From positions 3,534,001 to 3,598,000 of the forward strand of contig JAGTWN010000004.1 in the NCBI GenBank assembly GCA_018842655.1: a DNA stretch of 64,000 nucleotides, written 5' to 3'. Under the pieces are notes generated by a model that was not told the DNA's origin, made no database searches, and worked only from the letters and a program-made list of their open reading frames with translations. The stretch comes from Candidatus Pantoea haifensis (GTDB lineage: Bacteria; Pseudomonadota; Gammaproteobacteria; Enterobacterales; Enterobacteriaceae). Shown piece after piece: positions 38,379-50,194 of the stretch (position 1 is its first letter; each line of letters opens with the position of its first letter). The position numbers were made by a program, and so were the translations under genes.

Positions 38379-39305
38379 ATGAAGTTTATCCGCGGTATTC
38401 ATAATCTTAACGAGCAGCATCGCGGCTGCGTTCTGACCATTGGTAATTTCGATGGCGTGCATCGCGGTCATCAGGCCCTTCTCTCCCAGCTGCGCGAAGA
38501 GGGACGCAAACGACATTTGCCGGTGATGGTCATGCTGTTTGAGCCGCAGCCGCTTGAGCTGTTTGCAGGTGAAAAAGCACCGGCTCGCCTGACGCGCCTG
38601 CGTGAGAAGCTTAAGTATTTGGCTGAAGCGGGCATTGATAGCGTGCTGTGCGTGCGTTTCGATCGCCGCTTTGCTGCCCTGTCAGCGCAAGGTTTTATCA
38701 CGGAGCTGCTGGTTAAAAAGCTGGGCGTAAAATTCCTCGCGGTTGGCGATGATTTCCGCTTTGGCGCTGGTCGTCTGGGCGATTTCCTGTTATTACAGAA
38801 AGCCGGTGCAGAATATGGCTTTGATGTCATCAGCACGCAAACTTTCTGTGACGCTGGCAAGCGAATCAGCAGTACCGCAGTACGTCAGGCATTGGCTGAG
38901 GATGATTTTGCGTTGGCGCAATCGCTGTTAGGTCATCCTTTCAGTATTTCAGGCCGCGTAGTGCACGGTGATGCACTGGGACGCACGCTTGGTTTTCCTA
39001 CCGCGAACCTTCCACTACGCCGCGTCGTCTCGCCGGTGAAGGGCGTTTTTGCGGTTGAGGTTCATGGTTTGACATCGCAACCGCTCCCGGGTGTGGCTAA
39101 TATTGGCACGCGCCCGACGGTAAAAGGTTTACGCCAGCAGCTTGAAGTTCACCTGCTTGACATCAATATGAACCTATACGGTCAGCACATTGACGTGGTG
39201 CTGAAGAAGAAATTACGAAACGAGCAGCGCTTTGCCTCACTGGAGGCGTTGAAAGAACAAATTGCGAAAGATGTGGTAACGGCCCGGCAGTTCTTCGGGC
39301 TTTAA
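38379..39305 (+). CDS. ribF: Bifunctional riboflavin kinase / FAD synthetase
   Basis: A 308-residue enzyme converting riboflavin to FMN and FAD. The adenylyltransferase half starts with LTIGNFDGVHRGHQALL (nucleotide-binding HxGH-like motif) and includes GDDFRFGAGRLGD and ISSTAVRQAL. The kinase half has GRVVHGDALGRTLGFPTANLPL and GVANIGTRPTV. Divergent from rpsT over about 305 bases, which hold the two promoters but no other gene. Followed by ileS after 29 bases. Confidence 0.96.
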   Translation: MKFIRGIHNLNEQHRGCVLTIGNFDGVHRGHQALLSQLREEGRKRHLPVMVMLFEPQPLELFAGEKAPARLTRLREKLKYLAEAGIDSVLCVRFDRRFAALSAQGFITELLVKKLGVKFLAVGDDFRFGAGRLGDFLLLQKAGAEYGFDVISTQTFCDAGKRISSTAVRQALAEDDFALAQSLLGHPFSISGRVVHGDALGRTLGFPTANLPLRRVVSPVKGVFAVEVHGLTSQPLPGVANIGTRPTVKGLRQQLEVHLLDINMNLYGQHIDVVLKKKLRNEQRFASLEALKEQIAKDVVTARQFFGL

Positions 39306-39334
39306 CCTGAGCAAAAAACGGAATCGAGAATCTG

Positions 39335-42150
39335 ATGAGTGACTATAAATCTACCCTGAATTTGCCGGAAACGGGGTTCCCGATGCGTGGCGATCTGGCC
39401 AAACGCGAACCGGGAATGCTGCAACGTTGGTATGATGACAACCTTTACGGCATCATCCGCGAAGCCAAAAAAGGGAAAAAACCTTTATCCTGCATGATGG
39501 CCCTCCTTACGCGAACGGCAGCATTCATATCGGTCACTCCGTTAACAAGATTCTGAAAGACATTATCGTTAAGTCGAAAGGCATGGCGGGTTATGACTCG
39601 CCTTACGTTCCAGGCTGGGACTGCCACGGTTTGCCTATCGAGCACAAAGTTGAGCAGATGATTGGCAAGCCGGGAGAGAAAGTCTCTGCGGCTGAGTTTC
39701 GTGAAGCGTGCCGTAAATATGCCGCCGAGCAGGTCGAAGGGCAAAAAGCGGACTTCATTCGTCTCGGTGTGTTAGGTGACTGGGATCGGCCTTACCTGAC
39801 GATGGATTTCAAAACCGAAGCCAACATCATCCGTGCGCTGGGTAAAATCATCGGTAATGGTCACCTGCATAAAGGTGCGAAGCCGGTGCACTGGTGTCTG
39901 GACTGCCGCTCAGCACTGGCTGAAGCCGAAGTTGAGTATTACGACAAAACGTCGCCATCTATTGATGTGATGTTCAACGCTATCGATAGCGATGCGGTAC
40001 GTAATGCGTTTGGCGCGTCGCAGGTTAACGGCCCAATCTCTCTGGTTATCTGGACCACCACTCCGTGGACCATGCCAGCAAACCGTGCGATTTCACTGCA
40101 TCCTGAATTTGAATACCAGTTGGTACAGATTGACGGACGTGCGCTGATCCTGGCCAAAGATTTGGTTGAAAGCGTACTTAAGCGTGCTGGCGTGAGCGAA
40201 TGGACCGTGCTGGGTGAATGCAAAGGCGCGGCACTTGAACTGCAAAAATTCCAGCATCCGTTTCTCGATATTCAGTCGCTGGTGGTATTAGGCGAGCACG
40301 TTACGCTCGACGCCGGTACGGGTGCCGTTCACACTGCGCCAGGCCACGGCCCGGATGACTATGTGATCGGCCAGAAATATGGTATCGAAATCGCAAACCC
40401 GGTTGGCCCGGATGGCGCTTATCTGCCCGGTACGTATCCAACGCTTGACGGTATTAATGTTTTTAAAGCCAACGACATTATCGTTGAGCTGCTGAAAGAA
40501 AAAGGCGCACTGCTGCACGTTGAGAAACTGCTGCACAGCTATCCACACTGCTGGCGCCATAAAACGCCCATCATCTTCCGTGCAACGCCTCAGTGGTTTA
40601 TCAGCATGGATCAGAAGGGGCTGCGTGCTCAGTCACTGCAAGAAATTAAAGGCGTACAGTGGATCCCGGACTGGGGCCAGGCACGTATCGAATCGATGGT
40701 GGCTAACCGTCCCGACTGGTGTATTTCACGCCAGCGTACCTGGGGCGTGCCGATGGCGCTGTTCGTGCATAACGAAAGCGAGCAGCTGCATCCTGACACG
40801 CTGGCGCTGATGGAAAAAGTCGCACAGCGTGTTGAGCAAGATGGCATTCAGGCGTGGTGGGATCTTGATCCGCGTGAGCTGATGGGTGATGACGCCGATC
40901 ACTATCGTAAAGTACCCGATACGCTCGACGTATGGTTTGATTCCGGATCAACCAGCTACTCTGTGGTGGATGCGCGTCCGGAATTTGGTGGTCAGGCACC
41001 CGATATGTATCTGGAAGGATCGGATCAGCATCGTGGCTGGTTTATGTCCTCGCTGATGATCTCTACGGCGATGAAAGGCAAAGCGCCTTATCGCCAGGTA
41101 CTGACGCACGGTTTCACCGTTGACGGCCAGGGCCGTAAAATGTCGAAATCGATCGGCAACACCGTATCGCCGCAGGACGTGATGAACAAATTGGGTGCAG
41201 ACATTCTGCGTCTGTGGGTGGCATCGACCGATTATTCTGGCGAAATGGCGGTTTCGGATGAAATCCTCAAGCGTTCGGCTGATGCATATCGGCGTATTCG
41301 TAACACTGCGCGTTTCCTGCTGGCTAACCTGAGTGGCTTCAATCCGGCTACCGATTTGGTTAAGCCAGAAGAGATGGTGGTCGTTGATCGTTGGGCGGTG
41401 GGTCGTGCACAGGCGGCGCAGACGGATATCGTTGCCTCTTACGAGAATTACGATTTCCATGAAGTGATTCAGCGACTGATGCAGTTCTGCTCAGTGGAAA
41501 TGGGATCCTTCTATCTCGACATCATTAAAGATCGTCAGTACACCGCGAAGGGCGACAGCCTGGCGCGCCGCAGTTGCCAGACGGCGCTGTGGCATATCGT
41601 TGAGGCGCTGGTGCGCTGGATGGCGCCCATCATGTCCTTTACTGCTGACGAAATCTGGGGCTACCTGCCGGGCGAGCGCGCTAAATATGTCTTCACTGAA
41701 GAGTGGTATGAAGGCCTGTTTGGTCTGGCAGAAAACGAAGCCTTGAATGATGCCTATTGGGATGAGCTGCTGAAAGTACGTGGCGAAGTTAACAAGGTGA
41801 TCGAGCAGGCGCGTGGTGATAAACGCATCGGTGGCGCACTGGAAGCAACGGTCACGCTGTATGCTGAGCCTGAACTGGCGGCTAAGCTGCAAGCCTTGGG
41901 TGATGAGCTGCGCTTTGTGCTGCTTACCTCGGGTGCGCAGGTCGCGGATTATGCCTTAGCGACCGATGAAGCACAGCAGAGCGAACTGTTAAAAGGTCTG
42001 AAAGTGGCGCTGCGCAAAGCTGAAGGCGAGAAATGCCCACGCTGCTGGCATTACACTACAGATGTCGGCCAGAACCCGGAGCATATCGAGGTGTGCGGTC
42101 GTTGTTACACCAACGTAGCCGGTAACGGTGAAGAGCGTAAATTTGCCTGA
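39335..42150 (+). CDS. ileS: Isoleucyl-tRNA synthetase (frameshift)
   Basis: Class Ia synthetase of 938 residues after repair, equal to E. coli. One A is missing in the run at 39476-39481; with it the frame reads [18 protein letters not shown] and the ATP motif HIGH ([11 protein letters not shown]). KMSKS is in [10 protein letters not shown]. The editing domain lies between ([15 protein letters not shown]). The C-terminal zinc site is CPRCWHYT...CGRCYTN. An essential gene, so the break is almost certainly technical. The stop overlaps the lspA start by one base (TGATG). Confidence 0.97.
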
Positions 42151-42656
42151 TGCGTAAACCTATTTTTTCAACCGGATTGCGCTGGCTTTGGCTGGTGCTG
42201 GTGGTCATCGTTGTCGACTTTGTCAGTAAGCAATGGGTGATGAACAACATGATGCTGCACGAAACGCAGCCGCTGATGCCGTTTCTCAACCTGTTTTACG
42301 CCCACAACTATGGTGCAGCATTCAGCTTTCTGGCTGACAAAGGCGGCTGGCAGCGTTGGTTCTTTGCGGGCATTGCTATCGCCATTGTGGTGGCATTGCT
42401 GGTGATGATGTATCGCAACGCGGCCCAACAGAAGATCACGAACATTGCCTATGCGCTGATTATCGGTGGCGCGGCGGGTAACTTATTTGATCGTTCTTAT
42501 CACGGCTTTGTGGTTGACTTCATCGACTTCTATGTTGGCAACTGGCACTTTGCCACCTTTAATATTGCTGACTGCGGCATCTGTATTGGTGCCGCGTTGG
42601 TGGTGCTGGAGGGCTTTTTTAGCCCAACCAGCAAACAGGCAAAACAGAAAGGGTAA
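42150..42656 (+). CDS. lspA: Lipoprotein signal peptidase
   Basis: Inner-membrane aspartyl protease of 168 residues with four membrane segments that cleaves prolipoprotein signal peptides before the lipid-modified Cys. Catalytic motifs: [19 protein letters not shown] and [11 protein letters not shown]. Translationally coupled to ileS. Confidence 0.96.
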   Translation: MRKPIFSTGLRWLWLVLVVIVVDFVSKQWVMNNMMLHETQPLMPFLNLFYAHNYGAAFSFLADKGGWQRWFFAGIAIAIVVALLVMMYRNAAQQKITNIAYALIIGGAAGNLFDRSYHGFVVDFIDFYVGNWHFATFNIADCGICIGAALVVLEGFFSPTSKQAKQKG

Positions 42657-42659
42657 GTC

Positions 42660-43130
42660 ATGACTGAGTCTGTACAGCGCGACAGCGCGGTGTTGGTGCA
42701 TTTCGCGCTGAAGCTGGAAGATGGCTCCACGGCGGAATCAACCCGTGCTAACGGCAAGCCTGCGCTGTTTCGTCTGGGCGATGGCAGCCTCTCCGCGGCG
42801 CTTGAGCAGGCGCTGTTGGGGTTAAAAGCGGGTGAAAAGCACAACTTTACGCTGGCACCGGAAGACGCATTCGGTGGCGTCAGCCCCGATCTCATTCGCT
42901 ATTTTTCCCGTCGCGATTTTATCGATGCCGGTGAACCGGAAGTCGGTGCCATCATGCTGTTTAGCGGCAGGGGCGGCAGCGAAATGCCGGGCGTGATCCG
43001 TGAAGTTTCCGGTGATTCTATCACCGTTGATTTCAACCATCCGCTGGCAGGCCATCGCGTTCAGTTTGATATTGAAGTGCTGGAGATTGATCCGGCACTG
43101 GAGGCGAACGATGCAAATTCTGCTGGCTAA
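42660..43130 (+). CDS. fkpB: FKBP-type peptidyl-prolyl isomerase FkpB
   Basis: SlpA-type cis-trans prolyl isomerase of 156 residues, cytosolic. Conserved [45 protein letters not shown], and [18 protein letters not shown] at the inserted flap/C-terminal part. Three bases after lspA; overlaps ispH by 20 bases. Confidence 0.95.
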   Translation: MTESVQRDSAVLVHFALKLEDGSTAESTRANGKPALFRLGDGSLSAALEQALLGLKAGEKHNFTLAPEDAFGGVSPDLIRYFSRRDFIDAGEPEVGAIMLFSGRGGSEMPGVIREVSGDSITVDFNHPLAGHRVQFDIEVLEIDPALEANDANSAG

Positions 43131-44064
43131 CCCGCGCGGCTTCTGCGCTGGCGTTGATCGGGCAATCAGTATTGTCGAGCGTGCACTGGAAATGTACGGT
43201 GCGCCAATCTACGTGCGTCATGAAGTGGTGCATAACCGCTATGTGGTGAACAGTTTGCGTGAGCGTGGCGCGATCTTCATCGAACAGATTAGCGAAGTGC
43301 CGGATGACGCCATTTTGATCTTCTCTGCACACGGTGTGTCGCAGGCAGTGCGTGCGGAAGCGAAGGCACGCAACCTGACCATGCTGTTTGATGCCACCTG
43401 TCCGCTGGTAACCAAAGTGCATATGGAAGTTGCGCGCGCCAGTCGTAAAGGTGTGGAAGCGATTCTGATCGGTCATGCCGGTCATCCTGAAGTGGAAGGC
43501 ACTATGGGGCAATACAATAACCCCAACGGTGGCATGTATCTGGTGGAGTCGCCGGAAGATGTCTTTAAGCTTCAGGTCAAAGATGAGAACAACCTCAGCT
43601 TTATGACGCAAACTACGCTGTCGGTGGATGATACCTCAGACATCATTGATGCGCTGCGCCAACGCTTTCCGGCAATTATTGGCCCGCGTAAAGATGACAT
43701 CTGTTATGCGACCACTAACCGTCAGGAAGCGGTACGTACGCTGGCGCGTGACGCTGCCGTGGTGCTGGTGGTTGGCTCGAAAAACTCCTCTAACTCCAAC
43801 CGTCTGGCTGAACTGGCGCAACGTGCGGGTAAACTTGCGAAGCTGATCGACTCCGCAGACGATATCCAGGAAGAGTGGGTTAAAGGCGTGGATTGCATTG
43901 GCGTCACGGCAGGTGCATCTGCCCCCGATATTCTGGTTCAGCAGGTTATTCAGCGTTTGCGCGAACTTGGCGGCGAAGCGGCAATTGAGCTGATTGGCCG
44001 TGAAGAAAATATTGTGTTTGAAGTCCCCAAAGAGCTGCGTGTCGATGTTCGCAACGTGCAGTAA
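43111..44064 (+). CDS. ispH: 4-hydroxy-3-methylbut-2-enyl diphosphate reductase
   Basis: Last enzyme of the MEP isoprenoid pathway, an iron-sulfur protein of 317 residues. The three cluster cysteines are in GFCAGVDRA (Cys12), [11 protein letters not shown] and [11 protein letters not shown]. Start at ATG 43111 ([14 protein letters not shown]); the frame is open upstream only through fkpB. Followed by a strong terminator. Confidence 0.96.
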   Translation: MQILLANPRGFCAGVDRAISIVERALEMYGAPIYVRHEVVHNRYVVNSLRERGAIFIEQISEVPDDAILIFSAHGVSQAVRAEAKARNLTMLFDATCPLVTKVHMEVARASRKGVEAILIGHAGHPEVEGTMGQYNNPNGGMYLVESPEDVFKLQVKDENNLSFMTQTTLSVDDTSDIIDALRQRFPAIIGPRKDDICYATTNRQEAVRTLARDAAVVLVVGSKNSSNSNRLAELAQRAGKLAKLIDSADDIQEEWVKGVDCIGVTAGASAPDILVQQVIQRLRELGGEAAIELIGREENIVFEVPKELRVDVRNVQ

Positions 44065-44083
44065 CAAAGAGTTCAGATGAATA

Positions 44084-44111
44084 AAAAAGGCCGACACTGT
44101 TCGGCCTTTTT
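44084..44111 (+). terminator. ispH terminator
   Basis: AAAAAGGCCGA-CACTGT-TCGGCCTTTTT, 11-bp stem with T-run, 20 bases after ispH. Confidence 0.92.
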
Positions 44112-44279
44112 GTTGTTTAGCGTCAATGAACGTCAGACCAGACTGCTGAGATTGCTTTTACTGATAATCCATTGCGGCTGGCATAAAAATTCTTATTATC
44201 CCGGATTAAAAGTGGCGTGGCTGTTAACTCACCGTTAACCTGAACACGCTTTGCATGCATAGTTTTGTTTTAGGAATGA

Positions 44280-45101
<822 letters not shown>

Positions 45102-45274
45102 GTGTTGTGAACCATCGTGATGTGGTTATTTCAATCATTAATCTATTGATTGGTAAGGGGCAATATTTTTATTGCCCTTAATTTTATCTAAAATAGCCTT
45201 TATTTTGATTTTATGGTCTGTGAGCTGCATATTATGATCTTTACTTCGCATAAACCCACTGAAAAATGATAATT

Positions 45275-45290
45275 TTGACCAAATGGTCAA
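45275..45290. promoter_or_regulatory. RutR binding site upstream of carAB
   Basis: TTGACCA-AA-TGGTCAA is an exact match to the RutR consensus TTGACCAnnTGGTCAA. It is inside a longer perfect dyad, AATTTTGACC-AAAT-GGTCAAAATT, at 45271-45294. RutR is the uracil/thymine-sensing TetR-family regulator known to act at E. coli carAB. Confidence 0.8.
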
Positions 45291-45431
45291 AATTAACGAC
45301 CCGTTTCGCTAACTTCCTTGTTTATGCAGCCTGGCAAACGATTATTTCATCGAGTTTTTCGCTCTTTTTGCTGCTTATCCCTGTTTTAATCTCTATAAGC
45401 CCGAAAAATACAAAAAAATAGTGTTACAGGG

Positions 45432-45460
45432 TAGACAAGCTTCAAGGCGATCATTAGAAT
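45432..45460 (+). promoter_or_regulatory. carAB promoter P1 (pyrimidine-regulated)
   Basis: TAGACA, 17-base spacer, TAGAAT: both hexamers are near consensus. The start would be near 45467, about 100 bases before carA. Confidence 0.65.
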
Positions 45461-45520
45461 GCGCGCAATTTGCCAAAAATCGACAGTTCAGGCGGTTTTT
45501 GCCTTGATTCAGGCCAGTAT

Positions 45521-45559
45521 TTTGAATTAATATGCAAATATTGTGACTGTTTATTCCCT
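45521..45559 (+). promoter_or_regulatory. Tandem ARG boxes (ArgR operator) at carAB P2
   Basis: Box 1 TTTGAATTAATATGCAAA (45521-45538) and a weaker box 2 TGTGACTGTTTATTCCCT (45542-45559) are separated by exactly 3 bases, the spacing needed by the ArgR hexamer. They abut the carA ribosome-binding site, as in E. coli. Confidence 0.75.
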
Positions 45560-45569
45560 GGAGGATGTT

Positions 45570-46717
45570 TTGATTAAGTCAGCACTCTTGGTTCTGGAAG
45601 ACGGAACCCAATTCCACGGTCGGGCCATCGGGGCAACGGGGTCGGCAGTGGGGAAGTCGTTTTCAACACGTCGATGACCGGTTATCAAGAAATCCTCACT
45701 GATCCTTCCTATTCTCGCCAAATCGTAACTCTCACTTATCCCCATATCGGCAATGTTGGCGCGAATGCCGCCGACGAAGAATCCAGCCAAATTCATGCTC
45801 AAGGCCTTGTTATCCGCGATCTGCCGCTGATCACCAGCAACTTCCGTAGTGAAGAGGGCTTATCAGCCTACCTGCAGCGCAATAATATTGTCGCCATTGC
45901 CGATATCGATACCCGCAAGCTCACCCGCTTGCTGCGTGAAAAAGGGGCGCAGAACGGCTGCATCATTGCGGGCGATAACCCTGATGCGGCGCTGGCCCTG
46001 CAAAAGGCACAGGCTTTTCCTGGCCTGAAAGGGATGGATTTAGCAAAAGAAGTGTCAACCACCGAAAGCTACGCCTGGCAACAGGGCAGCTGGACGCTGG
46101 AAGGTGCGCTGCCGGAGCAGAAAAAAGCGGAAGAACTGCCTTATCACGTTGTCGCTTATGATTACGGCGTGAAGCGTAACATCCTGCGCATGCTGGTGGA
46201 TCGCGGTTGCCGCCTGACAGTAGTACCGGCGCAAACGCCAGCTGAAGAAGTACTGAAAATGAATCCGGATGGCATTTTCCTCTCTAACGGTCCTGGCGAC
46301 CCGGAGCCGTGTGATTATGCGATCAGCGCAATTCAGGCTTTCCTGCAAACAGAGATCCCGGTGTTTGGTATTTGCCTCGGTCATCAGCTACTGGCGCTGG
46401 CAAGCGGTGCGAAAACCGTCAAGATGAAACTGGGTCACCACGGTGGCAACCATCCGGTTAAAGATTTTGATAACAATACTGTGATGATCACCGCACAGAA
46501 CCATGGGTTCGCCGTTGATGACAGCAATTTACCCGCTAACTTGCGCGTCACGCATGTTTCTCTGTTTGACCAGACGGTTCAGGGTATTCATCGCACCGAC
46601 AAACCGGCTTTCAGCTTCCAGGGACACCCCGAAGCGAGTCCGGGCCCGCACGATGCGGCGCCGCTGTTTGATCACTTTATTGAATTGATTGACGCATTCC
46701 GTTCGAAAGCGAAGTAA
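45570..46717 (+). CDS. carA: Carbamoyl-phosphate synthase small subunit (frameshift)
   Basis: Glutaminase subunit, 382 residues after repair, supplying ammonia to CarB for arginine and pyrimidine synthesis. Start at TTG 45570, 5 bases after GGAGG, the same unusual codon as in E. coli. The protein begins [20 protein letters not shown]. One G is missing at 45650-45653, after which [23 protein letters not shown] continues. The class I amidotransferase triad Cys is in [15 protein letters not shown], with His/Glu in [13 protein letters not shown]. carB starts 13 bases later. Confidence 0.96.
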
Positions 46718-46730
46718 TCAGGAGCTAATC

Positions 46731-49700
46731 ATGCCAAAACGTACAGACATAAAATCCATCCTGATTCTTGGCGCCGGTCCGATTGTGATCGGCCAGGCCT
46801 GTGAATTTGACTACTCCGGTGCGCAGGCGTGTAAGGCGTTGCGTGAAGAGGGTTATCGCGTCATCCTGGTTAACTCTAACCCGGCAACCATTATGACCGA
46901 TCCGGAAATGGCCGATGCGACCTATATCGAGCCCATTCACTGGGAAGTGGTGCGCAAAATCATTGAAAAAGAGCGCCCGGATGCGGTGCTGCCGACCATG
47001 GGCGGCCAGACGGCACTGAACTGTGCGCTGGAGCTGGAACGTCAGGGTGTGCTGGAAGAGTTCGGCGTAACCATGATTGGTGCAACCGCAGATGCCATCG
47101 ACAAAGCTGAAGATCGCCAGCGTTTCGACAAAGCAATGAAAAGCATCGGGCTGGAAACTGCGCGTTCCGGCATTGCACATACCATGGAAGAGGCACTGGC
47201 CGTTGCGGAAGATGTCGGCTTCCCTGCATTATTCGTCCCTCTTTTACCATGGGCGGCACGGGGGTGGCATCGCTTACAATCGTGAAGAATTCGAAGAGAT
47301 CTGCGAACGCGGCCTCGACCTGTCGCCAACCAATGAGCTGCTGATTGATGAATCGCTGATTGGCTGGAAAGAGTACGAGATGGAAGTGGTGCGTGATAAA
47401 AACGACAACTGCATTATCGTCTGCTCAATCGAAAACTTCGACGCGATGGGCATTCACACCGGTGACTCCATCACTGTCGCGCCTGCACAAACCCTGACTG
47501 ACAAAGAATATCAAATCATGCGTAACGCCTCGATGGCGGTACTGCGTGAAATTGGTGTAGAAACAGGCGGCTCCAACGTGCAGTTTTCGGTCAACCCGAA
47601 AAATGGCCGTCTGATTATCATTGAGATGAACCCGCGTGTATCACGTTCTTCGGCACTGGCGTCTAAAGCGACAGGCTTCCCGATTGCGAAAGTCGCCGCC
47701 AAGCTGGCAGTGGGTTACACCCTTGATGAACTGATGAATGACATCACTGGCGGTTTGACGCCAGCATCGTTCGAGCCGTCAATCGACTACGTCGTGACCA
47801 AGATCCCGCGTTTTAACTTCGAGAAGTTTGCCGGTGCCAACGATCGCCTGACCACGCAGATGAAATCTGTAGGTGAAGTGATGGCGATTGGCCGTACTTT
47901 CCAGGAGTCGATGCAGAAAGCCCTGCGCGGTCTGGAAGTTGGCGCAAACGGTTTTGATCCGAAAGTAAACCTCGACGACGCTGAAGCCTTAACCCGCATT
48001 CGCCGCGAACTGAAAGATGCAGGTTCTGATCGTATCTGGTATATCGCTGACGCATTCCGCGCCGGAATGTCAGTGGATGGTGTGTTTAACCTGACCAACA
48101 TTGATCGCTGGTTCCTGGTGCAGATTGAAGAGCTGGTTCGTCTGGAAGAGCAGGTTGCGCGTGAAGGCGTAAACAGCCTTGATGCTACCTTCCTGCGTGC
48201 CCTGAAGCGTAAAGGTTTTGCCGATGCGCGTCTGGCAGCCCTTGCCGGTGTGGCAGAGAGCGAAGTGCGTAAATTGCGTCAGCAATTCAACCTGCATCCG
48301 GTTTACAAGCGCGTCGATACCTGTGCCGCAGAGTTTGCGACCGATACCGCTTATATGTACTCAACCTATGAGGAAGAGTGCGAAGCAAATCCAAATCAGG
48401 ATCGTGACAAAATCATGGTGCTGGGCGGCGGTCCAAACCGTATCGGCCAGGGCATTGAGTTCGATTACTGCTGCGTTCATGCGGCCCTGGCGCTGCGTGA
48501 AGACGGTTACGAAACCATTATGGTGAACTGTAACCCGGAAACCGTTTCGACCGATTACGACACCTCTGACCGCCTCTATTTTGAGCCGGTAACGCTGGAA
48601 GATGTCCTGGAAATCGTGCGTATCGAGAAGCCGAAAGGCGTTATCGTACAGTACGGTGGTCAAACCCCACTGAAGCTGGCGCGTGCGCTGGAAGCCGCAG
48701 GCGTGCCTGTGATTGGTACCAGCCCGGATGCGATTGACCGTGCGGAAGACCGCGAGCGTTTCCAGCAGGCGGTTGATCGTCTGAACCTGAAACAGCCTGC
48801 GAACGCCACCGTTGCGACGCTGGAACAGGCGGTAGAGAAAGCGGCCGGCATCGGTTATCCGTTAGTGGTGCGCCCATCTTATGTACTGGGTGGACGCGCA
48901 ATGGAAATCGTTTATGACGAAACTGACCTGAAGCGTTATTTCCAGACGGCCGTATCGGTATCAAATGATGCGCCGGTGCTGCTGGATCGCTTCCTTGATG
49001 ATGCAGTAGAAGTGGATGTCGATGCCATTTGCGACGGTGAGCGCGTACTGATTGGCGGCATCATGGAACACATTGAGCAGGCGGGGGTTCACTCAGGTGA
49101 CTCGGCATGTTCGCTGCCCGCTTACACGCTGAATCAGGATATTCAAAATGTCATGCGCCAGCAGGTAGAAAAACTGGCTTTCGAGCTGAACGTGCGCGGT
49201 CTGATGAACGTGCAGTTTGCAGTGAAAGACAACGAAGTTTATCTGATTGAAGTCAACCCGCGTGCTGCCCGTACTGTGCCGTTCGTTTCTAAAGCAACAG
49301 GCGTGCCGCTGGCGAAAGTGGCTGCCCGCGTCATGGCAGGCAAAACCCTGGCTGAGCAGGGCGTCACGAAAGAAGTGATCCCACCGTACTATTCGGTGAA
49401 AGAAGTGGTGTTGCCGTTCAACAAGTTCCAGGGTGTTGACCCTATCCTTGGTCCAGAGATGCGTTCCACCGGTGAAGTCATGGGGGTAGGACGCACGTTT
49501 GCTGAAGCGTTTGCTAAAGCGATGCTGGGAGCACAGAGCAACATGAAGAAAACCGGGCGTGCGCTGTTGTCGGTGCGTGAAGGCGATAAAAAACGTATCG
49601 TTGATCTCGCCGCGAAGCTGCAAAAGTTTGGTTTTGAGCTGGATGCGACGCACGGTACAGCCGTCGTGTTGGGTGAAGCGGGAATCAACCCGCGTCTGGT

Positions 49701-49953
49701 GAACAAGGTGCACGAAGGTCGTCCACATATTCAGGATCGTTTGAAAAACGGTGAATATGCCTACATCGTGAATACCACCGCTGGTCGTCAGGCAATCGAA
49801 GATTCCAAACTGATTCGCCGCAGCGCGCTGCAATATAAGGTGCATTATGACACCACCCTGAACGGCGGCTTCGCCACGGCGATGGCGTTAAACGCCGATC
49901 CGACCGAGCAAGTCATCTCTGTTCAGGAAATGCATGCGCAAATAAAAAACTAA
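46731..49953 (+). CDS. carB: Carbamoyl-phosphate synthase large subunit (two frameshifts)
   Basis: Synthetase subunit of 1074 residues after repair (E. coli 1073). Two homologous ATP-grasp halves ([29 protein letters not shown] and [26 protein letters not shown]), then an allosteric domain that senses UMP, IMP and ornithine. Two bases are lost within about 35 bases: one A at 47228 and one G in the run 47260-47264. With both restored, the conserved [20 protein letters not shown] appears. Carbamoyl phosphate is made through tunnels joining CarA and both CarB sites. Confidence 0.96.
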
Positions 49954-49965
49954 CCTGAACCCGTA

Positions 49966-49992
49966 AACGGCTCCTGTGGGAGCCGTTTTTTT
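49966..49992 (+). terminator. carB terminator
   Basis: CGGCTCC-TGTG-GGAGCCG followed by T7, 13 bases after the carB stop. Confidence 0.92.
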
Positions 49993-50014
49993 AGGGTAAG
50001 AATAAGGCAGGTGA

Positions 50015-50055
50015 GGCAGTTTTAACTGCCATATCATTATCTGAATTCAGATAAT
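50015..50055. promoter_or_regulatory. Two tandem perfect dyads upstream of the porin gene
   Basis: GGCAGTT-TT-AACTGCC (50015-50030) and, 5 bases further, the 20-base palindrome ATTATCTGAATTCAGATAAT (50036-50055). They are about 140-180 bases before the porin start and look like regulator operators. I cannot assign a regulator. Confidence 0.5.
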
Positions 50056-50194
50056 TTGACTTAGTTTTTAACAGTTTATGCGAAAAAACCCTCTCCGCAC
50101 AAATCTATAAAGCCAAAACCTCTCTTCTCAATAATTAGCACTGTAATATTTCGCCCGCTCATTACTGGAGCGTTAACAGAGATATTTATAAAAA

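Larger units (their letters stand above)
45102..45569. other. carAB control region
   Basis: This 468-base gap has no gene. It contains, in order, a perfect RutR box (45275), a GGCAAACGATTA element at 45333 or so with partial resemblance to a PurR site, promoter P1 (45432-45460) and tandem ARG boxes (45521-45559). This is the same logic as in E. coli, where pyrimidines act on P1 and arginine on P2. Confidence 0.7.

Noticed and set aside
45328-45345. PurR box in the carAB control region
   Set aside because: GGCAAACGATTATT shares the central GCAAACG, but only about 10 of 16 consensus bases agree, which is too weak for a separate call.
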